From assembly GCA_015061525.1 (NCBI GenBank), contig SUWK01000008.1, positions 1 through 58,012 of the forward strand: a stretch of DNA of 58,012 bases. The letters are read 5' to 3'. Shown here one piece after another: positions 7,191 to 16,242 of this stretch. Within the stretch, counting starts at the first letter, position 1; the number at the start of each line of letters is the position of its first letter. The notes below the pieces were generated by a model. That model ran no database searches. It was not told the DNA's origin and saw only the letters and a list, made by a program, of their open reading frames with translations. This DNA comes from Lentisphaerota bacterium (GTDB lineage Bacteria; Verrucomicrobiota; Lentisphaeria; Victivallales; Victivallaceae). Position numbers and translations under genes: made by a program.

Positions 7191-9989
7191 ATGAAAAAAT
7201 TCTTGTCAGCGGCAGCGGTTTTAACTGCAGCAGTGTCACTTTACAGTGCGGTGATCGTGGAAAACGGTCAGGCAAAAGTTCAGATCGTGGTTCCTTCCGG
7301 AGCCAACAATGTGGAAAGTTACGCGGCGCAGGAGCTTGCTGAACACCTTAAACTTATTTCCGGTAAAGATGTTCCGGTGGTGAGCATCCCCTCCGGCAAA
7401 GTTCCGCAGATCCGTCTGGGACGGGCGGCGAAGCTGGATATTTCCAAACTGCCGGGCAACAGCGCACTGGTCAAAATCGGTGAAGCTGATATCGACATTG
7501 CCGGTATCGACGGAGAAGGTTCTGCGCTGAAAAGTTCAGTTCCTGCCGGTACGCTTTTCGGTGTTTATGAATTTCTGGAGCGTGAACTCGGTGTCCGCTG
7601 GCTGTGGCCCGGCAAACTGGGAACGATCGCCCCGGCAAAAAACAATATCAAACTTGATCCGAATTCTTATCTGGTCGATCCGCCGATGGACTCCGCCGGA
7701 TGGCGTTTTTACGGTTCCGGCGGGAAAGGCTGGGCTTCAGAAGCAAACCGCCGGAAATTCAACCATGATACCCATGTCTGGCTGCGCCGTCACCGGTTCA
7801 ACAGTCTGGTTCATGTCGGTTACGGTCACGCGTACATCAACTATATGAAACTTTATTACAAGGACAATCCGGAACTTTTCAATCTGCTGCCCAACGGCAA
7901 ACGTATCTCCGACCCTACCTACTTCAACGGCAGAGCTGATCTGGTCAGCATGTGTGTCAGCAATCCCGATCTGGTCAAACGTACGGTCGCCGACTGGGTG
8001 GAACGCGGTACAAATACCATGCTCAATGTCAATGAAAACGATACCGCCGGCAAATGCGTCTGCGCCAACTGTCTGGCTCTGGACAACAATCCGGATAAGG
8101 ATCGCGTGGCACGGGCAAAAAAACGCTTTGATGCCAAAGATAGATATTGGTACTCTGAACTTGGTTCATTGAGCGACCGTTACGCGGCATTTTACCTCGC
8201 CGTGCAGAAAGAAGCCGACAAGATCAAACCCGGAAACCGCATGGTCGGCTGTATCTACGGCAACTACTATGAGGCTCCGACCAAACTGAAACTCAACGAC
8301 CGTATCATCATGCGTTTCTGCCCGCCGCTCATGTACCCGTGGACAGATGCCAAGATCGCCATGTTCAAACGGCTCTGGAAAGGCTGGGCGGATGCCGGTG
8401 TCAGTTTGATGCTCCGCCCGAACTTCACCCATGACGGGCACAACTTCCCGCTGATGTATCACCGTCAATTTGCTGAATGTTTTGACTTTGCCCGGGATAA
8501 CGGTTTGAAATATTCCGACTTTGACTCCCTTACCAGTGTGTTCGGGGTCAACGGTATCACCCACTATGTGATCGCCGCCAAAAACTACAGCGGCAGAGAT
8601 AAGAGTGTCAGTGAATTGGAAAATGAGTACCTTTCCGCTTTCGGCAAAGCCGCACCGGCGATGAGAGAGTGGCTGGAACTGATGACCGCCGCCACCGCAA
8701 AAGGTTACAGCAGCGATGACAACAGCGTGGAAGGCAGCAGTTATTACACCTCATTCTATGAGGTTGCCGATCTGGTCTTTACTCCGGAAGTGATGAAAAA
8801 GGGCAGAGAACTGCTTGAAGCTGCGGAAAAAGCTGCTGCCGGTGATGCTGCAGCTCTTGAAAGAGTAAAATTTGTCCGCGCCGGTTATGAAGATGCCGCC
8901 ATCGTGCTGGAAGTGCAGAAAGGTGTCGTCCTTTATCAGAAAACCGGTGATACATCACTTGCAGCAAAGGCGATGAACGATCTGGCAAAATTCCGTAAAG
9001 AAAATGAACATCTCGGTTACTGCGACCTCGGTCTGTGCTACAGCCGCGAAGCGCGCAAATGGCCCATGCACCTTGCCCAGCTCGGCGGCAACAGCAAAGA
9101 ATTGACCAATTGGACGGTCGCTTTTGATCCGGATAATAAAGGCGTCAGTGAGAAGTGGTTCAGCAATATTCCTGCCGGAACTCTGGCAGTCAAAACCGAC
9201 AACCATCTGGAACGCAGCGAGGCTTATGCCAAATTCACCGAAAACCGTGCCAAAGAGCGGATCCCGGCATGGTATATCAATAAATTCAATATCGCCAAAG
9301 TCAATAATAAACAGGCGTTGAAACTGACTTTCGGCGCGGTCGACGGCAATGCTGATATCTACCTCAACGGCAAACTCATCCACAGCCGCAAATATCCCCA
9401 TAACGGTAACGGCGACTCCTGGAAAGAGCCGTTTGACGTGGATGTGACCGGCAAGATCCGTGCCGGGGAAAACGTCCTTGCCGTCCGGATCACCAAAGAT
9501 AACCGTTTCGGCGGTATGAGCGGTATCTGGCGGTCGGTTTTCCTCTCCGCCGGCAAAGTCAATGTCGCCAATATCCCGGTCAAAGGCTGGGTACTCAATG
9601 CGCCGATGGGAAAATTCACCGGTAAAAATTCTGCCTATCCGCTTATTCTCTCCTGCAAAAGTGCCGGAAAAGCGGTCAATGCCTATCAGGGTGTCTGGGG
9701 CAGATTCTACCGCAATGAAAAGGTAACCAAAGGTCTGACCTATGAGGTGGTCGTCCACTTCAAACAGAAAGGTAAAAGCCGTTTTGAAATGTGGGTTCGT
9801 ACCGACAAGAGCGGTCTGGGCAAAAACAATATCAACGTTGCCGGGCCCAATGAAGATAATGCCGAGCGTACACTTACGGCACGTTTCACTGCCGGAGGCA
9901 GCAATGCCGGAATCTATTTGAATTTGCTCAAAGGTATCGGTGAAGTGGAAATTTATTCCATCAAAATGTATCCGGCAACTGAACTTTGA
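7191..9989 (+). CDS. Exported DUF4838-type glycan-active protein with C-terminal 'GVWGR' module
   Basis: 932 residues. The ATG at 7191 has GGGAG 6 bases upstream; the one at 7185 directly abuts it. Signal peptide MKKFLSAAAVLTAAVSLYSA. Residues ~20-160 resemble the N-terminal domain of alpha-glucuronidases and related enzymes (YAAQELAEHLKLISG...GVYEFLERELGVRWLWPG). A DUF4838-type TIM-barrel-like region follows, with a C-x-C-x2-C cluster (KCVCANC near 286). Residues ~690-790 form a GH2-like sugar-binding domain (ADIYLNGKLI...GIWRSVFLS). The last ~135 residues (from ~798) are a separate module containing GVWGRFYR, also found in the next two genes. Substrate unknown; uronic-acid-containing glycan is a guess. 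Confidence 0.85.
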   Translation: MKKFLSAAAVLTAAVSLYSAVIVENGQAKVQIVVPSGANNVESYAAQELAEHLKLISGKDVPVVSIPSGKVPQIRLGRAAKLDISKLPGNSALVKIGEADIDIAGIDGEGSALKSSVPAGTLFGVYEFLERELGVRWLWPGKLGTIAPAKNNIKLDPNSYLVDPPMDSAGWRFYGSGGKGWASEANRRKFNHDTHVWLRRHRFNSLVHVGYGHAYINYMKLYYKDNPELFNLLPNGKRISDPTYFNGRADLVSMCVSNPDLVKRTVADWVERGTNTMLNVNENDTAGKCVCANCLALDNNPDKDRVARAKKRFDAKDRYWYSELGSLSDRYAAFYLAVQKEADKIKPGNRMVGCIYGNYYEAPTKLKLNDRIIMRFCPPLMYPWTDAKIAMFKRLWKGWADAGVSLMLRPNFTHDGHNFPLMYHRQFAECFDFARDNGLKYSDFDSLTSVFGVNGITHYVIAAKNYSGRDKSVSELENEYLSAFGKAAPAMREWLELMTAATAKGYSSDDNSVEGSSYYTSFYEVADLVFTPEVMKKGRELLEAAEKAAAGDAAALERVKFVRAGYEDAAIVLEVQKGVVLYQKTGDTSLAAKAMNDLAKFRKENEHLGYCDLGLCYSREARKWPMHLAQLGGNSKELTNWTVAFDPDNKGVSEKWFSNIPAGTLAVKTDNHLERSEAYAKFTENRAKERIPAWYINKFNIAKVNNKQALKLTFGAVDGNADIYLNGKLIHSRKYPHNGNGDSWKEPFDVDVTGKIRAGENVLAVRITKDNRFGGMSGIWRSVFLSAGKVNVANIPVKGWVLNAPMGKFTGKNSAYPLILSCKSAGKAVNAYQGVWGRFYRNEKVTKGLTYEVVVHFKQKGKSRFEMWVRTDKSGLGKNNINVAGPNEDNAERTLTARFTAGGSNAGIYLNLLKGIGEVEIYSIKMYPATEL

Positions 9990-10008
9990 GAAAAGTTCCG
10001 GTGAACAT

Positions 10009-10037
10009 TTGCATTTTGTTTTGCAGTGTGCTATCTT
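10009..10037 (+). promoter_or_regulatory. Predicted sigma-70-type promoter
   Basis: TTGCAT, 17-base spacer, TATCTT, ending 42 bases before the start codon of the first small secreted protein gene. It could allow that gene pair to be expressed apart from the large upstream gene. Confidence 0.5.
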
Positions 10038-10079
10038 ATAAGTATCTTGCGGCACAATGAAATGAAAGGAAGATGTACC

Positions 10080-10544
10080 ATGAAAAAAGCAATTTTTACC
10101 TTCGCCGTCCTGTGTGGAATGCTGTCGCTCTGTGGTGAGGAGATCCCCGCAAACGTATGGACAAAAAGCACCATGCAGGGTAAATTCACCTTTGACCAGC
10201 AAGCGGCGTATCCGATCAAACTCGCCTGTTCCGAGGCTTCTGCCGGAGCCAGGATCGCCAAAGTCGGGGTCTGGGGCAGATATATGTATCATGCCAAAGT
10301 CGAAACCGGAAAAACCTATGAACTTAAAGTCACCTATTCATTGACCGGCAATGCCAAAACCCGTCTTTATCTCTGGCTGCGCGGCGGTTATATCACCAAT
10401 ATTTCCTGCCCCAAAAAAGGCGAGGATCTGGTCACGTCCAGAAAATTCACCGTCAACAAAGATCAGCTTTCCATCTACCTCAACTTGATGGATGATACCG
10501 GTGAATTGACGGTCAAATCTGTTGAACTGAATAAAGTTGACTGA
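10080..10544 (+). CDS. Small secreted protein, stand-alone 'GVWGR' module
   Basis: 154 residues. Start at the ATG behind AAAGGAAGATGTACC. Signal peptide MKKAIFTFAVLCGMLSLCGE, then one domain of ~130 residues predicted to be all-beta. It shares an ordered set of motifs with the C-terminus of the upstream DUF4838-type protein and with the next gene: (M/I)QGKF.., (G/K)VWGR.Y, a basic-charged G(K/L)TYE(L/V)..., W(L/V)RGG and a closing (I)YLNLMDDTGELTVKSVEL. Likely a carbohydrate-binding-type jelly roll; function unknown. Periplasmic or extracellular. Confidence 0.8.
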   Translation: MKKAIFTFAVLCGMLSLCGEEIPANVWTKSTMQGKFTFDQQAAYPIKLACSEASAGARIAKVGVWGRYMYHAKVETGKTYELKVTYSLTGNAKTRLYLWLRGGYITNISCPKKGEDLVTSRKFTVNKDQLSIYLNLMDDTGELTVKSVELNKVD

Positions 10545-10561
10545 AAAGGGAATTTTTACAG

Positions 10562-11017
10562 ATGAAAAAGTTTCTGCTTTGTGCAGCATTGTTTGCTGCG
10601 ATGGGTTCGCTTTTTGCCGTGGAACTGCCCGCTGCCGGATGGAAGATCCATACCATTCAGGGCAAGTTCAAATATCAGAAGGATAAATACCCGCTGCTCA
10701 TAAGCTGTCAACAGCCGACCGAGCGCGACGGCAAAGAGGGCGTCTGGGGACGGCTCTACCGCAAAGAGATGCTGGAAGTCGGCAAAAAGTACGAGATCAA
10801 AGTCACGTACAAAATGACCAACGCACAAAAACCGGTTATCGCCGTATGGGTACGCGGCGGTGCGGCATTCAATATGTTCGGCAGAGATGTCAACGTTTCC
10901 AAAACGTTGAGCCGTCAGTTCACTGTTGCCAAAGCGGAAACGATGATCTACATCAACTTGCAGGAAGGTACCGCCGATCTGGAAGTTGCTTCCGTGGAAA
11001 TTTCTCCGGTGGAGTGA
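10562..11017 (+). CDS. Small secreted protein, second stand-alone 'GVWGR' module
   Basis: 151 residues, 17 bp after the preceding gene with AAAAGGGAATTTTTACAG before its ATG. Signal peptide MKKFLLCAALFAAMGSLFA. The mature part repeats the preceding protein: IQGKFKYQKDKYPL, GVWGRLYRKE, KKYEIKVTYKMTN, WVRGG and YINLQEGTADLEVASVEI. A strong terminator closes the unit, so the two small genes appear to be the end of this carbohydrate operon. It is a tandem paralogue with unknown ligand. Confidence 0.8.
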   Translation: MKKFLLCAALFAAMGSLFAVELPAAGWKIHTIQGKFKYQKDKYPLLISCQQPTERDGKEGVWGRLYRKEMLEVGKKYEIKVTYKMTNAQKPVIAVWVRGGAAFNMFGRDVNVSKTLSRQFTVAKAETMIYINLQEGTADLEVASVEISPVE

Positions 11018-11039
11018 AAAAACAGTAAAAAACTTGCAG

Positions 11040-11080
11040 TCAGCACTGTTCCTGATTCCGGGACGGTGCTGATTTTTTTT
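11040..11080 (+). terminator. Rho-independent terminator
   Basis: 13-bp stem (TCAGCAC/GTGCTGA extended by a G-T pair and GTTCC/GGGAC) with a 7-base loop, followed by eight T residues (11073-11080). Confidence 0.9.
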
Positions 11081-11178
11081 CCGGTCAGCTGAAACTTCAC
11101 TTGCAAGGGATTTTCCGTCAGGTGATGCTGCGCATGGATATCCGGTGATCTGAAACATTGTTTTTTTTGTATCCCTGC

Positions 11179-11206
11179 TTGTAAATCATTTTTTATATGA
11201 TATATT
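11179..11206 (+). promoter_or_regulatory. Predicted promoter of exporter operon
   Basis: TTGTAA, 16-base spacer, TATATT, ending 39 bases upstream of the first gene of the three-gene exporter operon. The region is strongly AT-rich. Confidence 0.6.
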
Positions 11207-11245
11207 ACAACATCTCTTGATAAAAATAACCAACGGGGGTGGGAA

Positions 11246-12187
11246 ATGAAAAAAACGATTATCATTATTCTGATTCTGTGTGTCGCCGCTTTGGGGTACT
11301 ACGGCGTGAAGACTTACCGGCACAATGCCCGGTACAATCAGCCCGGTTTCGCTTACGGTAACGGCAGACTTGAGGCAACAGAGGTTTCTGTTGCTACCAA
11401 ACTTGCCGGAAAACTTGATGCCGTTTACTGCGATGAGGGGGATATGGTCAAAAAAGATGACGTCCTCGCCATGATGCAGCTCAATGTCCTCAATGCCGAA
11501 CTTGCCCGGGAGAAAGCTGAATTGAAACGTTCAGAGGCAGAACTCATGCAGAAAGAGAGCAAGCTCAAATTTGCGTTGAGCGAAAAAGAACGTTATGCCG
11601 GGCTGATCGCCAAAAATGCCACCACCAAAGAGCTGGCGGAAAAGGCTGAAAGCAATTACCTTACTGCCGATGCCGATGTCGCCGCCGCCCGTGCCGCCGT
11701 TGAGATCGCCAAAGCCAAAGTCGCTCTGATCCAGGAGGATATAAACGATTCCAGACTCGTTTCCCCCATCCGCGGCAGAGTTCAGTACCGGGTCGCTGAA
11801 CCCGGAGAGGTTTTGAGCAGCGGAGACAGTGTGTTGAATCTGGTGGATCTGACCGATGTTTACATGACCTTTTTCCTGCCTGCCGGAGTTGCCGGAAAAG
11901 TTAAGATCGGTGCCAATGCCCGCATTGTGCTGGATGCCGCCAAAGATACTCCGATCCCCGCAAAGATCACCTTCGTTTCCAGTGTCGCCCAGTTCACTCC
12001 GAAAACGGTGGAAACTCCGGAAGAGCGGCAGAAGCTCATGTTCCGGATCAAAGCCAAAGTTGACCCGGAACTGCTTGACCAGTATATTGATTACGTTAAA
12101 ACCGGTCTGCCGGGTGAAGCATGGGTGCAGTTGGATGAAAATGCCAAATGGCCTGAATTTTTGCAGCTCAAAAGTGAAAGAAAGTAA
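11246..12187 (+). CDS. HlyD-family periplasmic adaptor (membrane fusion protein)
   Basis: 313 residues with a ribosome site GGGGGTGGGAA. A single N-terminal membrane segment (IIIILILCVAALGYYGV) is followed by the first half of a lipoyl/barrel-sandwich domain (SVATKLAGKLDAVYCDEGDMV), an alpha-helical hairpin (~80-165, rich in A, E and K) and the second half (SRLVSPIRGRVQYRVAEPG), then a beta-barrel. It would link the inner-membrane ABC exporter encoded by the next two genes to an outer-membrane channel. The order matches the yhiI-rbbA-yhhJ arrangement of enterobacteria. Cargo unknown. Confidence 0.88.
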   Translation: MKKTIIIILILCVAALGYYGVKTYRHNARYNQPGFAYGNGRLEATEVSVATKLAGKLDAVYCDEGDMVKKDDVLAMMQLNVLNAELAREKAELKRSEAELMQKESKLKFALSEKERYAGLIAKNATTKELAEKAESNYLTADADVAAARAAVEIAKAKVALIQEDINDSRLVSPIRGRVQYRVAEPGEVLSSGDSVLNLVDLTDVYMTFFLPAGVAGKVKIGANARIVLDAAKDTPIPAKITFVSSVAQFTPKTVETPEERQKLMFRIKAKVDPELLDQYIDYVKTGLPGEAWVQLDENAKWPEFLQLKSERK

Positions 12188-12196
12188 AGCGACATT

Positions 12197-14977
12197 ATGA
12201 AAAGTGCCACCGATACAGGCGTTTCGCCCGTGGTGAAACTGGAGAATGTCAATTTTCATTACGGCAAACGCGCTGCGCTTACCGGTTTTTCTCTGGAGAT
12301 CGCGCCGCGCAAACTCGTTGGATTGATCGGTCCTGATGGCGTGGGTAAATCCACGATGCTGTCGCTGATTACCGGTGCCAGAGCCGGACAGACCGGGAAG
12401 ATAACCGTTCTCGGCGGTGATATGAGCAGCAAAGCCCACCGGGATGCGGTCTGCCCCAGGATTGCATATATGCCGCAGGGGTTGGGGAAAAACCTTTACT
12501 TCACATTGACTGTGGAGGAGAATCTGCAGTTTTTCGGCAAACTTTTCGGACATGATGCCGCCGAAAGACGCCGCCGAATAGATCACCTGACTCGCAGTAC
12601 CGGGCTGTATAACTTTCTTGACCGTCCCGCCGGGAAACTTTCCGGAGGGATGAAACAGAAACTGGGGTTGTGCTGTTCGCTCATCCATGACCCGGATCTG
12701 CTCATCCTTGATGAACCAACCACCGGAGTCGATCCGCTGGCGCGGCGGCAGTTCTGGGACCTGGTGGACAGTGTCCGCGAAAGCCAGCCCCATATGACTG
12801 TGGTTGTCGCAACCGCTTATATGGATGAAGCTCAACGGTTTGAGTGGCTCATCGCTATGGATGACGGCAGAATTCTGGATACCGGCACCCCGGCGGAACT
12901 GCTTGAGCGGACCGGCTGCCGCAATCTGGATGATGCCTTTATTCAGCTGCTTCCGGAGGAAAAACGTGCCGGTCACAAAACTCTGACCGTGCCGCCGTTG
13001 AGTTCAGAGGGAGAAGAGATCATCGCCATTGAAGCGGAAAATCTGACCAGGAAATTCGGCTCATTTACTGCCGTTGACCATGTAAGTTTCAAAATCCGGC
13101 AGGGGGAAATTTTCGGATTTCTCGGTTCCAACGGCTGCGGCAAGACCACGACCATGCGTATGCTGACCGGCTTGATGACTCCGACAGAGGGCAGGGCGGA
13201 ACTTTTCGGGAAACCGATCGAGGCGGAAAGCATGGAAACTCGGCTCCGGCTCGGTTATATGACCCAGCTTTTTTCACTTTACAATGAGTTGACGATCCGG
13301 CAGAACCTCATGCTGTATGCCAGATTGTACCGGATCGGAGAAGCGGAGGTGGCAAGCCGGGTGGATGAGATGCTTGAACGCTTCCAGCTTAATGACTATG
13401 AAAATGTCACTCCGCAATCCCTGCCGCTGGGTATCAAACAGCGTTTGTCACTGGCGGCGGCGGTCATCCACCGTCCGCAGATATTGATACTGGATGAGCC
13501 GACTTCCGGAGTTGACCCGGTGGCGCGGGATCTTTTCTGGGAGCTGATTATTGAGTTGTCCCGCCGGGACAAAGTTACGATCTTTATAACCACTCACTTT
13601 ATGAATGAAGCTGAAAGATGCGACCGGATATCGCTGATGCACGCCGGAAGGTCGCTGGCATGTGATACTCCGGCAAATCTGGCAGCTGCCCGCAAAGCAC
13701 CCTCTCTGGAAGCGGCATTCATCGACTGTCTGGAAGAGGCGGACCAGTCATCCGGAGAGAAGGTCGCCATTGCTGAAATCAGTGAAGGATCCGGCAGCAG
13801 CGGAAAACGCAAAAACTTGTGGCGGCGTTTTCTGGAGAGCAACAACCCGAAATTCAGTATTCAGCGGGTAAGCTGCTGTTGCTGGCGGGAGTTTCTGGAA
13901 CTGCTGCGCGACCCCATCCGTGCCACGCTGGCGATTTTCGGTGCATTATTGCTGATGCTGGTGATGAGTTTCGGTATAAGTATGGATGTGGAAGATCTGA
14001 AGTTTGCCGTACTTGACCGTGACGGCAGTATATTGAGCAATAATTACGCTTTGAATATTGCCGGTTCGCGGTACTTTATTGAACAGCCGCCGATCCGGAA
14101 CAGTGAAGAACTTGAAGAGCGTTTACGCAACGGGGAATTGAGTCTGGCGATCGAAATACCGCCGGATTTCGGGAAGGATGTGGAAGCCGGCAGAGAGCCG
14201 GAAGTCGCATTCTGGATAGATGGTGCCATGCCGTCGCGGGCGGAAACGGTCAACGGTTACGTGACGAGTCTGCACAAACAGTGGCTGGACGAGCGCAACC
14301 GGGAGTCCGGAATGACGCAGGGCAGTAAAATCAACGCCGGTGTGGAGACCCGTTACCGGTACAATCCGGATGTATTGAGTCTGCCGGCGATGGTTCCGGC
14401 AGTCATTCCGCTGCTGCTGTTGATGATTCCGGCGGTATTGGCGGCATTGGCGGTGGTGCGTGAAAAGGAGATGGGTTCGATCATCAACTTGTACGTCACT
14501 CCGCTTTCCCGGCTGGAATTCATGCTCGGCAAACAGCTGCCGTATGTGCTGTTTGCCATGATAAGTTCGCTGATGCTGGTGACGATGGCGGTGACGATCT
14601 TCGATGTTCCGGTCAAAGGGAGTGTGCCGGTACTGGTCATATCGCTGATACTTTACAGTATGTGTGCCACCGGATTGGGATTGCTGGCATCGGCGGCGAC
14701 CCGCAGTCAAATCGCAGTGATTTTTATGACGCTGCTGGCGACGATGATCCCGGCGGTGCAGTTCTGCGGTATGATCGACCCGGTGAGTTCCCAGGAGGGC
14801 GTGGGCAGGGTGATCGGTACACTGTATCCGACCAGTTATATGCTGCTTGTCAGCCGCGGAGTATTCAACAAGGCACTTGGTTTTGCCGATTTGCCGTTGG
14901 AATTGACCGTTTTGCTTGTCATGGTTCCGGTGGTGCTTCTCGCCGGAGTGATGTGCTTGAGAAAACAGGAGAAGTGA
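12197..14977 (+). CDS. RbbA-type ABC exporter: two ATPase domains fused to an ABC-2 permease
   Basis: 926 residues, 9 bp after the adaptor gene. First nucleotide-binding domain: Walker [10 protein letters not shown] (~47-55), signature KLSGGMKQK and Walker [14 protein letters not shown]. Second domain: Walker [10 protein letters not shown] (~310) and Walker [14 protein letters not shown]; its signature is LPLGIKQR, lacking the usual SGG. Residues ~560-926 form an ABC-2 permease with one N-terminal membrane helix, a large extracytoplasmic part and about five C-terminal helices. It exports an unknown substrate together with the adjacent half-permease. Confidence 0.9.
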   Translation: MKSATDTGVSPVVKLENVNFHYGKRAALTGFSLEIAPRKLVGLIGPDGVGKSTMLSLITGARAGQTGKITVLGGDMSSKAHRDAVCPRIAYMPQGLGKNLYFTLTVEENLQFFGKLFGHDAAERRRRIDHLTRSTGLYNFLDRPAGKLSGGMKQKLGLCCSLIHDPDLLILDEPTTGVDPLARRQFWDLVDSVRESQPHMTVVVATAYMDEAQRFEWLIAMDDGRILDTGTPAELLERTGCRNLDDAFIQLLPEEKRAGHKTLTVPPLSSEGEEIIAIEAENLTRKFGSFTAVDHVSFKIRQGEIFGFLGSNGCGKTTTMRMLTGLMTPTEGRAELFGKPIEAESMETRLRLGYMTQLFSLYNELTIRQNLMLYARLYRIGEAEVASRVDEMLERFQLNDYENVTPQSLPLGIKQRLSLAAAVIHRPQILILDEPTSGVDPVARDLFWELIIELSRRDKVTIFITTHFMNEAERCDRISLMHAGRSLACDTPANLAAARKAPSLEAAFIDCLEEADQSSGEKVAIAEISEGSGSSGKRKNLWRRFLESNNPKFSIQRVSCCCWREFLELLRDPIRATLAIFGALLLMLVMSFGISMDVEDLKFAVLDRDGSILSNNYALNIAGSRYFIEQPPIRNSEELEERLRNGELSLAIEIPPDFGKDVEAGREPEVAFWIDGAMPSRAETVNGYVTSLHKQWLDERNRESGMTQGSKINAGVETRYRYNPDVLSLPAMVPAVIPLLLLMIPAVLAALAVVREKEMGSIINLYVTPLSRLEFMLGKQLPYVLFAMISSLMLVTMAVTIFDVPVKGSVPVLVISLILYSMCATGLGLLASAATRSQIAVIFMTLLATMIPAVQFCGMIDPVSSQEGVGRVIGTLYPTSYMLLVSRGVFNKALGFADLPLELTVLLVMVPVVLLAGVMCLRKQEK

Positions 14978-14983
14978 CAAATT

Positions 14984-16102
14984 ATGAAACAGACATTGAA
15001 AAATATCTTCTGTCTGGGGGTGAAGGAACTGCGCGGATTGTGCCGGGATTACATGCTACTGGCTCTGATCGTGTACGCTTTCACGATGGGTATCTACATT
15101 ACAGGTACATCTGCCGGTGATACGATCGCCAATGCGGCGATCGCAGTGGTGGATGAAGACCGTTCGCAGTTGTCCCAACGGATCTTCGATGCTTTTTATC
15201 CGCCGATGTTTCACCGTGCCGAAGAAATTTCCATGTCGGAGATCGACCCCGCGATGGATGAGGGAAAGTACACCTTTGTCGTGGTGATACCCGGCGGTTA
15301 TCAGCAGGATACTCTTGCCGGACGCGATCCGGTCATCCAGCTCAATGTGGATGCCACGCGCATGGGGCAGGCATTTACCGGGGCGGGATATATCCAGCAG
15401 ATCGTCAGTAAAGAGGTCAATTCTTTTCTCAACAACGGTCAGGAAATCAAAACCCCGGTCAAAACCGTGGTTCGCAACCGTTACAATGCCAATCTGACCC
15501 AGAGCTGGTTCAAGGCGGTCATGCAGCTGGTCAACAACATCACCATGCTGGCGATCATCCTGACCGGTGCGGCACTTATCAAGGAGCGGGAAAACGGTAC
15601 TCTGGAACATCTGCTGGTCATGCCGGTGACGCCGTTTGAGATCATGTTTTCCAAAATATGGTCGATGCTGCTGGTGGTGCTGGCGGCGTCGTTGGTGTCG
15701 CTGACGGTGGTCATCATGCAAGTGCTTGCAGTTCCGGTAAACGGTTCACTGCTGCTGTTCACCTGCGGCGTGGCACTGCATTTGTTTGCGGTGACGTCGC
15801 TGGGGATTTTCCTTGCGTGTATTGCTCAAAATATGCCGCAGCTGGGGATGCTGATGATTCTGGTACTGCTGCCGATGCAGATGCTTTCAGGCGGTTCCAC
15901 TCCGCAGGAAAGTATGCCGGAATGGGTGCAGACGGTGATGATGATCGCGCCGACAACACATTTTGTGGATTTCGGTCAGGCGATTCTTTTCCGGGGAGCC
16001 GGATTGGATGTGGTCTGGAAACCGTTTCTCATGCTTTTCGGAATCGGAGCGGTACTGTTTATTTTTTCGCTCGGCAGATTCCGCAAAAGTGTGGCACAGT
16101 AA
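14984..16102 (+). CDS. ABC-2 type permease
   Basis: 372 residues, 6 bp after the RbbA-type gene. One N-terminal membrane helix (LLALIVYAFTMGIYITG), an extracytoplasmic domain to ~180, then five or six helices including the ABC-2 conserved KERENGTLEHLLVMPVTPFEI loop. It probably pairs with the permease half of the upstream protein to form the channel. A terminator follows. Confidence 0.9.
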   Translation: MKQTLKNIFCLGVKELRGLCRDYMLLALIVYAFTMGIYITGTSAGDTIANAAIAVVDEDRSQLSQRIFDAFYPPMFHRAEEISMSEIDPAMDEGKYTFVVVIPGGYQQDTLAGRDPVIQLNVDATRMGQAFTGAGYIQQIVSKEVNSFLNNGQEIKTPVKTVVRNRYNANLTQSWFKAVMQLVNNITMLAIILTGAALIKERENGTLEHLLVMPVTPFEIMFSKIWSMLLVVLAASLVSLTVVIMQVLAVPVNGSLLLFTCGVALHLFAVTSLGIFLACIAQNMPQLGMLMILVLLPMQMLSGGSTPQESMPEWVQTVMMIAPTTHFVDFGQAILFRGAGLDVVWKPFLMLFGIGAVLFIFSLGRFRKSVAQ

Positions 16103-16188
16103 AAAGAGGCTGACCGGCAGAAAGACCGCACGGAGTGCGTGCCGGGGGGGCAGTACGGAAACTTTTGAATTTGCCTCTGTAAAAAGAG

Positions 16189-16225
16189 ATTCCGCCGGAT
16201 GGGGTGTATCCGGCGGAATTTTTAC
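16189..16225 (+). terminator. Bidirectional rho-independent terminator
   Basis: 11-bp perfect stem ATTCCGCCGGA/TCCGGCGGAAT with a 9-base loop and T-rich tail; on the other strand the stem is followed by TCTCTTTTT. It separates the exporter operon from the convergent beta-helix gene. Confidence 0.85.
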
Positions 16226-16242
16226 TTTTCTGAAGCGCAAAC

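Noticed and set aside
8955-10292. 445-codon minus-strand frame opposite the DUF4838-type gene
   Set aside because: Antisense shadow; spans the end of one real gene, an intergenic promoter and the start of another.
14123-14980. Long minus-strand open frame opposite the RbbA-type gene
   Set aside because: His/Arg/Gln-rich antisense shadow of a well-supported ABC transporter gene.
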